A stretch of DNA of 64,000 nt from Xiphias gladius. Taxonomy: Eukaryota > Chordata > Actinopteri > Istiophoriformes > Xiphiidae. The first letter of the stretch is position 1. Each line of letters begins with the position of its first letter. Of the stretch, positions 45,207 through 63,714 are shown piece after piece. The stretch lies in NCBI RefSeq assembly GCF_016859285.1, contig NC_053413.1, positions 19,701,501 to 19,765,500 of the forward strand, written 5' to 3'. The position numbers and the translations under genes are program-made. The notes under the pieces were generated by a model. It was not told the DNA's origin and did no database searches. It saw only the letters and a program-made list of their open reading frames with translations.

Positions 45207-48200
45207 TGCTGGTATCTGTTCTCCCAACTTCATGGACTGTAGGCTTCCTTTCTCCCAACTTGAAAAAAGATGAAAAAAAACAAAAAACAGACTGCGGTGA
45301 AAATTCATTGTTATTGTCAGACTCTCTTTAACAGAAACCTTAGGTAGAAAAGGTGGCTACATTTTCAGTTTAGATGGTTGGAAAAAAAGAGGAGGCATGG
45401 GGGCTGTGACTAACGTTAAAATGAACTAACACTATGAGCTCCTGATATTCCCATCAACCACTGACTGAGATATCCACCCGAGGACAAACAGTTCATAAAG
45501 CCACCAACTTAATCTATCATGTTCAGATTGGCTGAAAAAGATTTCTGTTATCGGGCACTTGAGGACAGCAGAGAGGAAATGTCAGCCAAGAAGCGAATTA
45601 AATCTCTCAGCTATTTGTTCATACAAAGAAAATCAGGGGAGATATAAATGTCATTTGATGGAAAGTGCGGATGAGCCGGAGCCCTATCTCTGCGACTGTT
45701 CAGACAGTCATCAGCGATAACTGCAGTGAAGCTGCCTTCCCATACGCTCCCAGACGGAGAGAATGACAGTCCATTTAGAAGAACAGCATGGAGGATTAAA
45801 CTGGAAGGTGATGAGCAGTGTTTCTCACACTCTGGCTCTGCCTAAGAGTGGAGAAATAAGCTGCAGATCGTTTGAGTTGCTGTTGGATGTACTGTGCATA
45901 TTTTTCCACACTCTTTTCTCGAAAGGGAATGGTAGACAGCTTATGTTGTACAGTGATTGGTTTGTTTCCTCGTAAGTAAGGAATTCTATGGTGCACAATA
46001 GTACGATTAAATACTGACCTTACTCAGTTGTCAATGTCTGATATGTGGTTCTCTATCTGCAAAACAAGAAAAGAATAGACTTGTAAATTTGTTTAATGTG
46101 CCACATGCACGGCTTGTTTGTGAAATACCAATTTGGAAAATGTCAAAATAAAAGAATTTGTCATTTCAAACTTTCTTTAAGGCTGCTAAAGAATTTTGGT
46201 TCATTCTGGTTGAATATATTTATTGGTTTTCCTATTTTTCCACAATTAATAAGGACACAAAAAGTAAAGCAATACAGATGTATAGATACACAAAAAGAGA
46301 AAAAGAAAAATGTAAATAAAAGAACACGTTTACGTATAGTTCACAGGTTCGTCATTCTGATATACATTAGCTACCTTTCTTCATCAGAAAGTACAGAGTT
46401 GGTTGGGTAACTTGGTTTCCAGGCAGCGCATAGAGCGTCACCTATGTGTTTTGGAATGTCTGCAGGTGGCATTTAGTAGCCTACTTCAGGTTTTCCATAG
46501 CCAGGGCTCTTAAGAGGCTATTCAGCCATTGAATAACAGTCAGTGCTCCAGATTTTTTCCACCCAAGAGCAATACAATACATTAGAATTTAATAATTTCA
46601 TATCATCAGGGATAGAGACCCAAGATGCAAAGACGTCAGCAGAGAGATAATGTTAAAGAAGCCATATCATGTAAGGAGTGTATTATTTTTACCTAGAAAA
46701 TGTTTATCTCCTAGCACTTCCACATAAAATGCACTAATATCCCCTCCCCTGAGCCACATTTAACACAAGTGTCTGGATTATTTTCATTCAGTCCGTGTAC
46801 GAGAGTGTGGGGTTTTAGTTCATTTTAAGTTTTATGCAACTGGTATCTATTGTTGAAAGCCTTCAATGATCACCAGTAATCAACGGATTAATCGATCTAA
46901 TAAACCAAATGTCTGCCAGAGTCTGTCCAACTCCTATAAAATGTAATTAGCATCGATGGTTATTGAACCAAAATACTTTTTGCCAGTATCGTCCAAAGTA
47001 TGTCAATAGCATTGAGTTTTAAAAGGCATCCAATTTCAAAAGTTGGCAGTGAAGCTTGGTCTGATTGTTTGACTAAATTTTATTAAAAAATACGGTTGGT
47101 CATAAATGATATTTTTCTTACTGTCAACAAATTACTAACAAGTATTGCCTCTGTATCCTAAACCTGATATATCTTATTTCTCCGTGCCATAGGGTTAAGG
47201 TGTCCATAAACTATTAAAAACACATCAGTGAGCCACACTGTTGCAATGGGTGACAAGTTCCTTCATTATAGTAAACACGCCACTGTAACTTAATTTTAAG
47301 TCAATCCCACAAACACCGTCGTGCTGCCTTAAACACTCAGTAGAGCACAAAATGTGTATTAATTTGCACCTGAAAATAATCCCCAACAACTGTGCCATCT
47401 AATCCTGTTTGAGTAAAGTTTGCTAAAAGCTTATAGGAAAATGTTTGGCCTTTTTAGAAAATGAAACTACATATTTGTGACCCATTTTAAAGATTTACAG
47501 AGCAAAGGGCCTTCGGGCTAAGTTTCAGAGAGAGGATAAGTGAGTCGGAAAGTAATGAAAGACAGAATTTGGTCTTTTTATAGAATTTAATGACTAAAGA
47601 AAAATATAGAGCAATGCGAACCTTCTCCTTTAAAGTTTAAAGTTCTTTATTTAACACTGATACATTGAGCAGTTTGTCAAATTTTGGTAAATGAACAAAA
47701 GAGGTCGAAAGTGTTTTTATTCCTCAAACTAAGGTTTCAAGAAAAAGTATTGTTTTGATATCAGTACCAAAAGGGACAACACTTGTCACACTTGGCCTGT
47801 AATTTCCTAATAATTTCTTGAAAATTACTTTGGAGGTTTCCTAGAGAGAATTGTAATTTGACAGAAACTACAAAGAAAATGGGAATTTTATTTAAATTAC
47901 TACTGTATTAAAACCCAGGTTAACATTTATTCATTTATTATTGGAAACTTTACGTTTCATATGTGTAGAATTGTATGCCTGCCTGTTCACAAATTTCACA
48001 TTGTCCTGTTCAGCCGACCTGATGTGCACTGTCTAAAAGATCGGTTAGATTGTACTAGCAACTATTAAGAATGGATTGACTGGAAACGTTCCAATTTAAC
48101 AATGTTTTCCCTAGAATTAGTACCAAATAACAATTCTTTTCAGGAAACCTTATGAAAGTACTACAAAATTATGGACATTATAAAAAAAAAAAAAAAAAAA

Positions 48201-48354
48201 AAAAACACCCTGAAGGCACTGTATTGGCACAGATATAAAAATATTCAAATAATAACCAGCCCCAGTAGCAGGTGAGACATTAGTTATTGATTTTGTATCC
48301 AGTCTAATTAGATGAGTTGAGAAATGTAGTTCACACTAAGGCACATTTTATCCT

Positions 48355-48785
48355 TTAAAAGGAATAGTTGGACATTTTGGACAATACACTTTTCCACTTT
48401 CTTGCAGAGATTTAGATGAGAAGATCAACATCTCTTATGTCTGTATGACAAATATGAGACCAGTGCAAGCAGCTGGTTAGCTTAGCTTAGCACAAGGACT
48501 GGAACCAGGGGGAAACAGCTAGCCTGGCTCTTTCCTAACCTAATAAAATCCACATGCCAGGACCTCTGAATCCAAATAACTAACATGTTATATCTCGTTT
48601 GTTTAATCAGTACAAAAACAAAAGTGTAAAAACAATTTGTTGTAGCGGTTTCCAGTCTTTGTGCTATGCCAACCGCATCCTGATTATAGCGCCACATTTA
48701 CTGTACAGACATGAGTGGTATCTTCTCATCTAACTCTTAACCAAAAAGTACACAAGTGTATTTCCCAAAGTGTCTATTTCTCTAA
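48355..48785. repeat. Fold-back GTTAGCTTAGCTTAGCAC repeat, copy 1
   Basis: The left end (AAAAGGAATAGTTGGACATT, TTGCAGAGATTTAGATGAGA) is mirrored in reverse complement at the right end (TGTACAGACATGAGTGGTAT, TTCTCATCTAACTCTTAACC, GTATTTCCCAAAG). Middle: GGTTAGCTTAGCTTAGCAC and GGGGGAAACAGCTAGCCTGG. This is a MITE-like family with long terminal inverted repeats, widespread in percomorph fish. Confidence 0.65.
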
Positions 48786-48843
48786 CACCTGAGATTATGA
48801 CTTGTAAAATGAGCACATGCAGTAAGATGTACAGCTATTGCAC

Positions 48844-48863
48844 GCGCGCGCACACACACACAC
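48844..48863. repeat. Short GC/CA dinucleotide repeat
   Basis: CGCGCGCG followed by about six CA units, directly downstream of the ralyl stop codon. Confidence 0.85.
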
Positions 48864-48894
48864 AGTGACTAAGCACATTATCCTTGCATTTACT

Positions 48895-54346
<5,452 letters not shown>

Positions 54347-56346
54347 TTAAGCTTCATATTAGCTTTGGTATCAGAATGTATTTTCACACACAGAGAGGAC
54401 TGTGGATTTCGTCCCCCGTTTCTTACACTGGAACAGCATCAGATGTGAGCGTGTAAGTATTGTTTTTAAGACACAGACTTGAAAAATGTTAAACTAGCCT
54501 TTAATTGATGGTCAAAATATTGCAGCCCTGTTCAACACAACACTGTGTGTGAAATGCTTGCTGGGCACACAGACGTGCAAACATATACACATGTTCCTAT
54601 TCTCAAAATCTCCAAAAGATAATCTTTTTTGAAACTGAGAACATAGTTGTTTATAACTTGACCACCACGCATTTTAGACAGACTAAACCGAAGAGGAACG
54701 TTACTCTAATGTTACCCGCCATTTGAAGTGAAAACGTCAAACTCACTATAGCCGAAGTTACACGTTTTTAGACAAAAGTGACAAATAAAACTACACTAAG
54801 CAACTTTCAGTATCCCAACCTTGGGAGACAAGGTATACTGCTAATTAGAGGATTTCCTTTTGAGGAGAAAAAGAGTGCGAGGTGAGATTGGAGAAAGTGT
54901 CGCCGACAAATGTTCGAGGGCTGATTCTCCCAAATCACTTCTCAGACATGGACACATCAGACGGACTTCATGCTCAGACATTCTTCTAAATTTCACCTCT
55001 CGGGCAACCTGGTTGAAATGACAGATTTGTTTCACTTTACACAGGGCTGAATCTTTGCAGTGAAACCCTGCAGGTTCACAGTCAATATTTTCAGTGGGTG
55101 GCTTATGTGCAATGCAAGAAGAGGCATAATTTCTAATTTTACGTTATCTTACTATAAAATTATCATGGCAGCTACTGTAATGTAACACACAAAAGCAGGA
55201 TATACATGGCACCCACAACAGTTCTTCTAACTTTGTCAGCAATACCCAATGAAAATTATTAAGTACAAAATCTTTAAAGATTTAAAACACCACATGGCCA
55301 TTATGAAATCATGGCACCAGACAATTCTTTGAAAAACAGGGTGTAACCTGTGTTGAGTTTATAAGCAGTTGATGTTTTCCTGAGGAATTTCCTTCATTTT
55401 ATTTGTTTTCAATTTTATACTTGTCTAGAGATAAATTTCACATTTAGGTTACAGCAGAAAATAATTGGAATAATTTGATTTATTTTACGGGTCTTTATTT
55501 TCCCAGTAATTTCCACAGAAGCTTCCTGGGAAAAAATGGGTTAAATTAATTAATCACTTTGAAGACAAAATTATATATACACATCAATTGAAATTTGGAT
55601 GTTAGAGTAAGTTAAAAAAAAATATTCAGAGATGGTTATGCCAGATGCAATGATTAAACATTGGTCAATTAACAGAAAATTAATGAATGACTATCATGAT
55701 ATTATTAAGTTGGAGACTAAAGGTCTGAAAAGTTTCTGGTTACAACTTGTCAAATGTGAGGAGCTGATTAGTTTAATATTGTTTATGGCTGAGACAAAAT
55801 ATGACTTCTGGTATCTTAGGATGGGCATTTATTTATTAATCAACTAACCAAAAGTTTAGTCTATAAAGAAACCTTTAATGCAAGTATTTGCTAGTTGAAC
55901 CTTTCTAAGCACCTATTGTCTTCTATGTGATGAGACTAACAAGCATTTATTTAGTGATTTCACTTCAGACTACTGTGGTCCTCAAAGAGCGGAAGATAAA
56001 AACTGGCAGAGAAGCTTAAAACTTTTTAAGGGTTTTAAGGGCATTGAGACAATGGATACACTGCAAAAAAAAGAAAAAGGAAAAGCGTTATTCACTTAGT
56101 AAAAAGACAAAAATAAAAGTCCCCTTTAAATGCATTAGCTGACTTCTCTGACTCATCTGTACACACCTCTTGGCTTTTCTCATGACTGACAGTCAGTGGC
56201 CTTGTGCGTTAAAACCGGGCTGGTATCACTGCATTTAGTCTGGCGGCCTGTCGTCGCTGCTTTTGCTCAAACTGAGCTCAATCAGCCTTGAGTGCTGCTC
56301 AAGGTCATACACAAACACAAATGCGTATCAAACACCCCTTTCCCAC

Positions 56347-56371
56347 GACCGCCCGCCCGCCCGCCCGCCCG

Positions 56372-56412
<41 letters not shown>
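56347..56412. repeat. CCCG tandem run joined to CA microsatellite
   Basis: Six CCCG-type units (56351-56374) followed directly by about 20 CA units. The minus strand carries regularly spaced GGG triplets. Confidence 0.95.
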
Positions 56413-56420
<8 letters not shown>

Positions 56421-56689
56421 GCAGGAGAGATCCCTGTCTTATGGATGAGTCACCCCTTGACAGCTTCAAAAGGTTGCACAGATAAAACATCAGCTTTGCA
56501 TCAACTGCCCTGGGGACCAAGCTTCAGCAAATGTCACGACAGGAGCTGAAGTTGAGTCAATTCGCTGAAAGCGTTGCAGAGGTTGATAGTAAAATCCTGG
56601 GCTGCAATGTTAAAGCACTGAGCTTGGGAATCTCAGACTACAGTATACAAGATCTCTGTTTTTCTTTGTTTCCGTTTTCCCACTTCTGG

Positions 56690-56694
<5 letters not shown>

Positions 56695-56763
<69 letters not shown>
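56695..56763. repeat. CA microsatellite
   Basis: About 33 uninterrupted CA units in the presumed ralyl intron. Confidence 0.97.
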
Positions 56764-56765
<2 letters not shown>

Positions 56766-57744
56766 CCCACTCCAGCAGCTGCACCTGTGTCTGGATCTTC
56801 CAACACATTGTCTGCAGGTCAGCCGTGTTGCTATGTCTGGAGCCCACACCTTCTCCCCCTCTCTCTTTTTCTTTATTCCCTCCTTTCCCTTCTCGCTCTC
56901 CCTAATGGACTAATGGATTGGGGATGTATCAGTAGCTCTCCGGTGCATCAGGACAGCTGTATCATTATCATTAGGCTGCAGGAAGATGTGAGGAATGGTT
57001 CACACTGTAAAGTCTGCTCTCCTCTGGTCCCCTGCTTGGGTCATTAAAGAGAGCGGAGCACTAAATAGCACTATAAAATGAACACTGCCACCTCACAAGA
57101 CCCCAAACCCTCCACACCCCCAACAGGCAAACGGTCATTATACTAATCAAATACAAAAATGGCACAAATGTGTGTATGTGCATGTGTGTGTTTGCGAGCG
57201 CACACTTGCAGACTGACTTGTTTATGTGTGTATCCATAAATAAGTTGAAGCTGGAGATAGAGGAGATAAGAGACTGTGTTGCTAAGCAATAGCCACTTAG
57301 GACTTGATTGATACAGTACACTGTATGCAGCATTGCTCTGAGAGGGAATATAAAAAGTGATTTTTTTGTTGAAGCCATTATGAGCAAGTTGGTCACAGCA
57401 GAATAACACTGAAACTAATTTACTGATTACATACAGAGTCAGACACAGATACTGTAAAACAGCTGGCCAGCCTCTCGACTACTGAGAGGCTACTCCTGTT
57501 TACCGCTGGTTAAAATATGTTGGCCGCAGATGAACGTGCCGCTATGGAGAGAATGTCGTCAGTGTGTATTTGAGCAAGGCATTTAACACCTGACTACCCA
57601 GTGCCAATGAAAAGGTTGAAGTTTTTATTGGCACAGCTCCACAGAGTGAGTTCATGTATGTGAATATTTAGCAAACAAAAAGAAAATATTATCTTCTATG
57701 CACTTCAGTGGACATGATCGTATTGGTTGTTTCACAAAAAATCT

Positions 57745-57850
57745 GGGTAACACTTTATAATACAGCGAGCAATTTACAATATGTTTAGTTGTACGAATCA
57801 CGTACCAATAAAATATTTACTGGTTCCTACTGGTACTTGAATGTAGGTAC
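57745..57850 (+). repeat. GGTAACACTTTATAATA repeat fragment
   Basis: TGGGTAACACTTTATAATAC followed by an A/T-rich body. This phrase is widely dispersed in fish genomes as the end of DNA-transposon-derived repeats. Boundaries are approximate. Confidence 0.4.
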
Positions 57851-59464
57851 AGTGGAAGAGAAAAACACTATGTAGAATAAGGGAGTAACAATTGACAATT
57901 TTAGAGGAAAGGAGAAATTAATTATAAAATATGTACAAATATAGTTATAAATAGTGGGCATCGTTGGGGTTCAGTACAGGAAACAAAAATTGCAATTTGA
58001 GAAAAACTGTTAACAACCTCGTTCTTATTGTGCAATACAAAATACATGTTGACATTTCAATTATTAACAAACATTATTGAGGTGAGTAGGAGAAAATACA
58101 ATATAAAAGATTGGGGCTCAAATCGTACAAGTGTGCCGTCAGCAGGCAAGCTACACCCACTCTGGGCATTTATTACTATGTCTTCTGCTTCATTGTATGA
58201 CTTGGAATAAGTCGAGACATGGGTCTATAGTTCTATAGAATTTGCTCCTGGCAGGCATGTTCATCCAGCACTGCACCAGCTCGTAACAGGTACGCTGGAG
58301 TGGAAAACAAATGTATCTTTCTATGCTATGGAGGGCTTCTACTGTCAACCGAGGAGGAAACATAATGGCGTAATGTAATAATACAACATGTAGATGTAAG
58401 CGGATCAAATTTAGCTAATCCTTAATGTTTAATGAGGAACTTAGTCATTTTTTCTTAAATTAAACAGTAACAACTAGGTATGCAGGCCTTAAGATCAAGT
58501 GTTGAGATTTTTGCTGTTTCTAATCTTTACTTACACAGTAAGAAAAAGGTTGTAGGCACTTAATTTCCCACCACTGTACCCCAGAGGTAGAAAGTATTCC
58601 CCAACTGTTACTCCGTTTTGCCAGTACAAACCATTTTTAATTAAATTTAATTTTTTAATACCTGATTCATACAGTGAAATTAAACTTTAAATCATTGGCT
58701 GTTGTCCAAATTTCAAGCGAAACGAGTTAATTAAAATAAAATTTAGAAAGAGAAAAAACCATGAACAAGATAAGTAATTTAAGTTATAACCCTTAATATT
58801 TAAGTCCTGGTTGATTTGGCAACATCTGTGGTTCGTGGTGGAAACAGCAAGTGCTTTTTTGTACCACAGGTCTTTTCAAAATGACATGTACTGACCACTA
58901 GAGGTAGCAAATACCCTTTGAATGGCTACTTGGTCACAAAGGCAATAGGAGAGCAGCAACCTGTGTATCTGTTTACAGCCACCATGGGCTGAGAAGATCC
59001 ATCATATCAAAAACAAGAAAGTTAACAATTCTGTCCAACACAGACTTTTTTTTTCTTAGCGTTGTCAGTCCCTCGTGTATTTATTCTGAATAGAAAGGTG
59101 GACTCCACTGACAACATGAAAACTGGTATAAATACATTAAATGGCTATTGCTTAAAAAAAATGTAATCAAAACTGGGGTTTCATACAGTACAAGGCAAAT
59201 CTCAAAGCTGCATTATTTTCTCTTTTTTGCCACTTGGGGGCAATGCAACAAACTGTAAGCACAACACTGACATGCTATCAATTTACATATCTTATATCTT
59301 AAGGCATATTACTAGCAAACAGTTGTCTATTTACACATCCATCAAACACAGTAACATTAGCATTGATTTGGAGTCCCGTTTGTGTCCACCTGATGAATTT
59401 AAGTCAAAAATTCACTCTCTTTTAGCTCTGCTTTTGTCTCCACCAACTTCTAAGGGAAATATCT

Positions 59465-59740
59465 GACTCTTTAGCTGCTAAATGTCTTTATTTGGTGCTG
59501 AGAAGGTAGTGTACAGCCGGCTTTTAGAGCTTTTTCACTGACAATAGCTGCGTGAAATGGTGTGGAAACGGTGTTGGTGGGAAGAAAATTTGTTGGCCAG
59601 AAAACCTAAACAATCTAAAAGAAGCTGAAATACTTCACAGAGCTCTGATGGGAACTGGAGAGTCAGGTGATAATTCTCTGTGGGTTTGTCACCACAAGAA
59701 ACCTCTTTCACATAATACATAGAGATTTAATCAACTGTTA
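59465..59740 (-). repeat. Dispersed repeat, second reverse copy
   Basis: Same family as 20325-20660: TTATTTGGTGCTGAGAAGGT, GTGTACAGCCGGCTTTT, CACAGAGCTCTGATGGGAAC, AGGTGATAATTCTCTGTGGG and CACAAGAAACCTCTTTCACA in order. Confidence 0.6.
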
Positions 59741-62399
59741 ATACAAAAGTACTGATTAGTGAAGCATTAAGGATTGTACGGATTCCAATATTAGGGTTGG
59801 GTTTAAGGTTTTCCATTTAGATCGCTAAAGTAAAACTTCATAGAGTTCCATTTCTTTTCAAAACCTGGGTCACAAAGTGTGACACACAGTGTGACACAAA
59901 AAAGATGATAAAAAGCATTTTAACAAATATTCACATCAAAGTCAAGGAAAAATCATTGAAGAAAAATAAACAGACAAAGAAGCATCAATAAAACACCTTA
60001 GAGAAAAAATAGGTCTTGAGATTAGCTGTACAGAGATTTGATTTGCTACATCATGATACATATTGATACCAGAAAAATATTTTTATATTCATATGATGAT
60101 ACAGGGCTTCTCTGCAACAGAGCTAACATGCACTATAAAACCTTCTCACAGGTCAAAGCAGTATTTTTACTCTGTCTCCTCTCATCTATGTACCAATGAA
60201 AACATCAATCTCAGGCTTTACAAGACCTCATTTTAGCTGAGCGTCTCTTACGGCAAGGATGCGGCTGAGTTCAGTAACAGTTTTATCCATCGACACCGCA
60301 AGAATACAATCATCATCTCCGCAGGGCCCTCTCACTCAGTTTGTATTCATTCATATTAATGAAGCCGTGCCAAATTACCTGTGAGTCTGTTGTTGTGTTA
60401 CTGCTTGTGCGCGTCTAGTTTAGCTAGATATACTGTAGATCCCTCTGCTCAGCCTGCCCTTAAGCTCTTTATCTCTCGTGGTGTGGACGAGTCATTATAG
60501 CCGGACTTGGCACAGAGAATGAGATTCATAAAACACACAAACACGCACGCACAAAAATTTGAATTAGTCCGCTGTGATGAGCTTGGTTTGAAAAAGGAAA
60601 AGGGAGCTAAATAACTGTATAGTCCTTTTGCTGCTTCTATTCAGCCAAGCACGAGCTGAATGACAGTGTATTAGCAATATTCCTCTTGACTGAGGTTATT
60701 CCCATAAGTAACATTACATTTGAAAAGACTTTACAAAGCAGCTGGGCCCTTTTAACTCCCTCTTCCATGATCTATGGCTCTTAGGAAACATGTAATGGGA
60801 ATTGTTGGGAAGTAAGTGGCTATCCATGTTTGAACCAGTGCTCTCTGGTCCATTATGACAAAAGGGATAAATGATGTGGTAAATTAGCCTCAGACAGGAA
60901 ATGAGACAGTACATTTCCTCTCGAACAAATGCCTAAACGTAATCTTTTGGCAGGCAAACCATCACTTCTGGCACATTACAAACTCCATCTCTGCTGCTGC
61001 ACACATCCTGAGAGCAGGTGAGCAGTATTTGATTAAGTGATCATCCAGGCACCTGTGTGAATACAAATGTGCGGCTAAAAGACATCCTGCATGACAGCGG
61101 TCGCAGACTCAATCTAAGCCATGTTCTGGCTCCCTGTAAAAACTGACAAGACTTGAATAATCTCTGATCTTGGCTCAAGGGCACAGGCGGCTTCCTCCTT
61201 TTATTACACCTGAGAGTGCGTTTTCCTCAAGCGGGGCAGGGTGAGTGACAGGTTGAGAAGGCAGACACTGTGAATGTGTGTCTGGGTATGTGCACATGCA
61301 ATAAGCCATAAAAACCTTTTTCAATTCAGTACACTCTGGGATCTTACTTGGTCTGAAGCTAGTTTCACAAAGGTAGACTTTGACTATGGCATAGATCTCA
61401 CTAACAGTCAGACTTTTCCATCTTTTGCACAAAAGGTGTCTAGTTCTTGATTACCTTAAGTAGCACTAATCTGCCAGGAATCCTGGGTAAATTAAGACTT
61501 TTTAAAAATTTGTTACTAAAAACAACTAACTGAAAAACAACAACATAATGCTAAGCTCCATTCACTTCAAATTATTTTGTCAGGATTCGACAATCAACAG
61601 CATGAAATTAAACATTAGCATTAAATCCCTATGCAGTGCAGACCTCTGCTGCTGTGGCCTCTTAATGTAGCAGGGCTCAGTACTTCTGCTAAATCTGCAG
61701 TTTTCTTGGACAAAGGAAAACGACTGACGATGTTCTCATTGTTGTACATTTCCAACAGGTTACTGTGTTCCCTGAAAACTCCTCCCTTCTAATTGTTCTA
61801 TAATGTTAGCAAAACTCAGATTATGAAATTTTGAGCCATGTTTTCTTTTTTTATCCCCTTGGTGCCACTGGTCAGCAGGTGTTACTGACTGTTACCATGG
61901 AAACACTGCTCTTGGTTCAGGGTTAGCCCGAGGGTTGGATGGCTAACTTCGTAGGCTTAAAGTAAGACATTAGATTTTGTGAAACTTGCTTCCAAAAAAC
62001 TGACCTAAAGTCCCTTTGACACAGTATGACTTTGGAATATCTGAGTCATATGTTGGCAGTCGTGCGATAAAATGTGGTTAAAAGCTACGGTCGCCAGTCC
62101 AAATGGTGGTCCTAGGTTGCAATGTGAGACATGTCAACCAACAGCTGATTTGGAGCTCTGGCAAACAAAAGACAGCCCAAGTCAAATTTCAGTCAAGGCC
62201 AAAAATTCAGTTCTCACATTGTGACTGCTGCCAATCAGAATACGACATCAACAGATGCAGAATACACTGGCTGGTGCAACATGTCATTAATGCCATTTTT
62301 TAATTAAGTTTAAGAAAAAAAACATGCACACAAGCCAAAAGCGAAAGGGGAAAAAAATAAATAAATAAAAATTTAAAAAAAAATAAATTCTTGCGGAGC

Positions 62400-62560
62400 T
62401 GCATTTTCAAAACATAGGAGCAAAATTGTGATGGGCTTTTTTTACTATTATCCGACAGTGTATAGACCGAACAACTGATAAATTAAGATAAAGAAAATAA
62501 TAGGCAGAATAATCGATAATGAAAATAATTTTTTTTAGATATCTCGAATTCACATTTCAG
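62400..62560 (+). repeat. AATCGATTAAT-family fragment
   Basis: CAAAATTGTGATGGGCTTTT, CTATTATCCGACAGTGTATA, GAATAATCGATAATGAAAAT: the right part of the family seen at 34795-35145. Confidence 0.55.
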
Positions 62561-63714
62561 ATAGTCAAACTGAATTCTAGCTATTTTTAAATGAGATTCT
62601 CCATGCAGCGCAAAATTTTATTAGAGATATATTAAGTTAAGGTTTCCACTAGTCTGCAATGAAATGTAGATAGCTTTAATGTGAATACTGTCAATTTTGC
62701 ATACTGTTGTTAATAATATTTACCATATACACAGGGAGCAGACTATCACCCTGCGAGCTTCCAGACGTCATTGACATCTATTCAAATCACTCTCAACTCT
62801 CTCTGAGCTACATGCCCTGATTTAAAATGTATTATGTCCCTACTGATTCGAATCAAGACGAGCACCTCAAGGGTTTAACCGTTTTTTGCAGGGACGTGGA
62901 TTAATTGCTTGACGGCCTGTCCTTCCTTAATGAATTTCTCTTTTGCGCTCCTACGGAAAATGGGTACCTGGCAACGCTTTCATCTTGGTAGCTCCTGAGT
63001 ATCTAATAAAATCATTTTCATTAGACCTGCTGAGCTATGCTTCATTGGGGAGAACGTGATTTGGGATTGCTCAATTTTCAGGTTGGCTGGAGTGAATAAA
63101 TCGCATTGGCAACACAACTATTAGTAAGTGAATGTTCTTCAATCCAAAGACAAACACCAGCAGTACAGAAGATAAAATTTAATCCCAGGATTGGTTTGCG
63201 TTGGTTGTTGCATTAAATCATAATGAGCATATTGCTGTACCCTGAGGTAGAGATAATTTAGTCTTTCATCTCTCCTGGGTTGTTAATTCACTTTTCCTCC
63301 TTTTCTGTTTAGGCATCTTTTGTTATGATGTAAGCTTTTGGCTCTTAAGTGCAACGCTTTGAAGCATCTTAACCCCTGAAGCCGGTCCATCACTTCCACC
63401 TAACCGCACGCCCGTTAATCTGTGCAGGCAGCTAGGAAACGAACCGACAGCTGCCACCTGCTCGAAACTACTGGTACATCTGCCGCTCAATCATTAGATG
63501 ACAGTGGAAAGAGAGAGCAGCGTACATGGTGGGGAGCTACAATTGGAGACCATCACAGAGGTTCCACATCACACATCGGCCCTGTGTTATGCATTACTGA
63601 CCACAGACTCTTTTGTGTCGACCTGAAACAGTTAGCGGGTTTGTCATTTAGTCGACTGACAGAAAATGAAGATGCGGCGATTTTGTTATTTGATAAATCA
63701 TTTAAGTCTGTGAT

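Larger units (their letters stand above)
41341..48894. other. Intergenic stretch between lrrcc1 and ralyl
   Basis: No coding exon was recognised. It contains a C run with CA repeat at 42251-42290, repeats at 43790-44295 and 48355-48785, a 24-base A run at 48182-48205, a 24-bp perfect palindrome at 45183-45206 and two high-complexity stretches (43240-43540 and 45430-45790) that may be conserved non-coding DNA. The right part probably includes ralyl 3' UTR or a further 3' exon; no poly(A) site could be chosen. Confidence 0.55.

Noticed and set aside
54841-55035. MSEHEVRL-like peptide as part of the missing ralyl RRM
   Set aside because: It loosely recalls the MSERHAR part of the RRM but flanking residues do not match and no splice sites frame it.
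56610-56849. Cys-Val repeat open frames around 56.3-56.9 kb
   Set aside because: Translations of CA/TG microsatellites.
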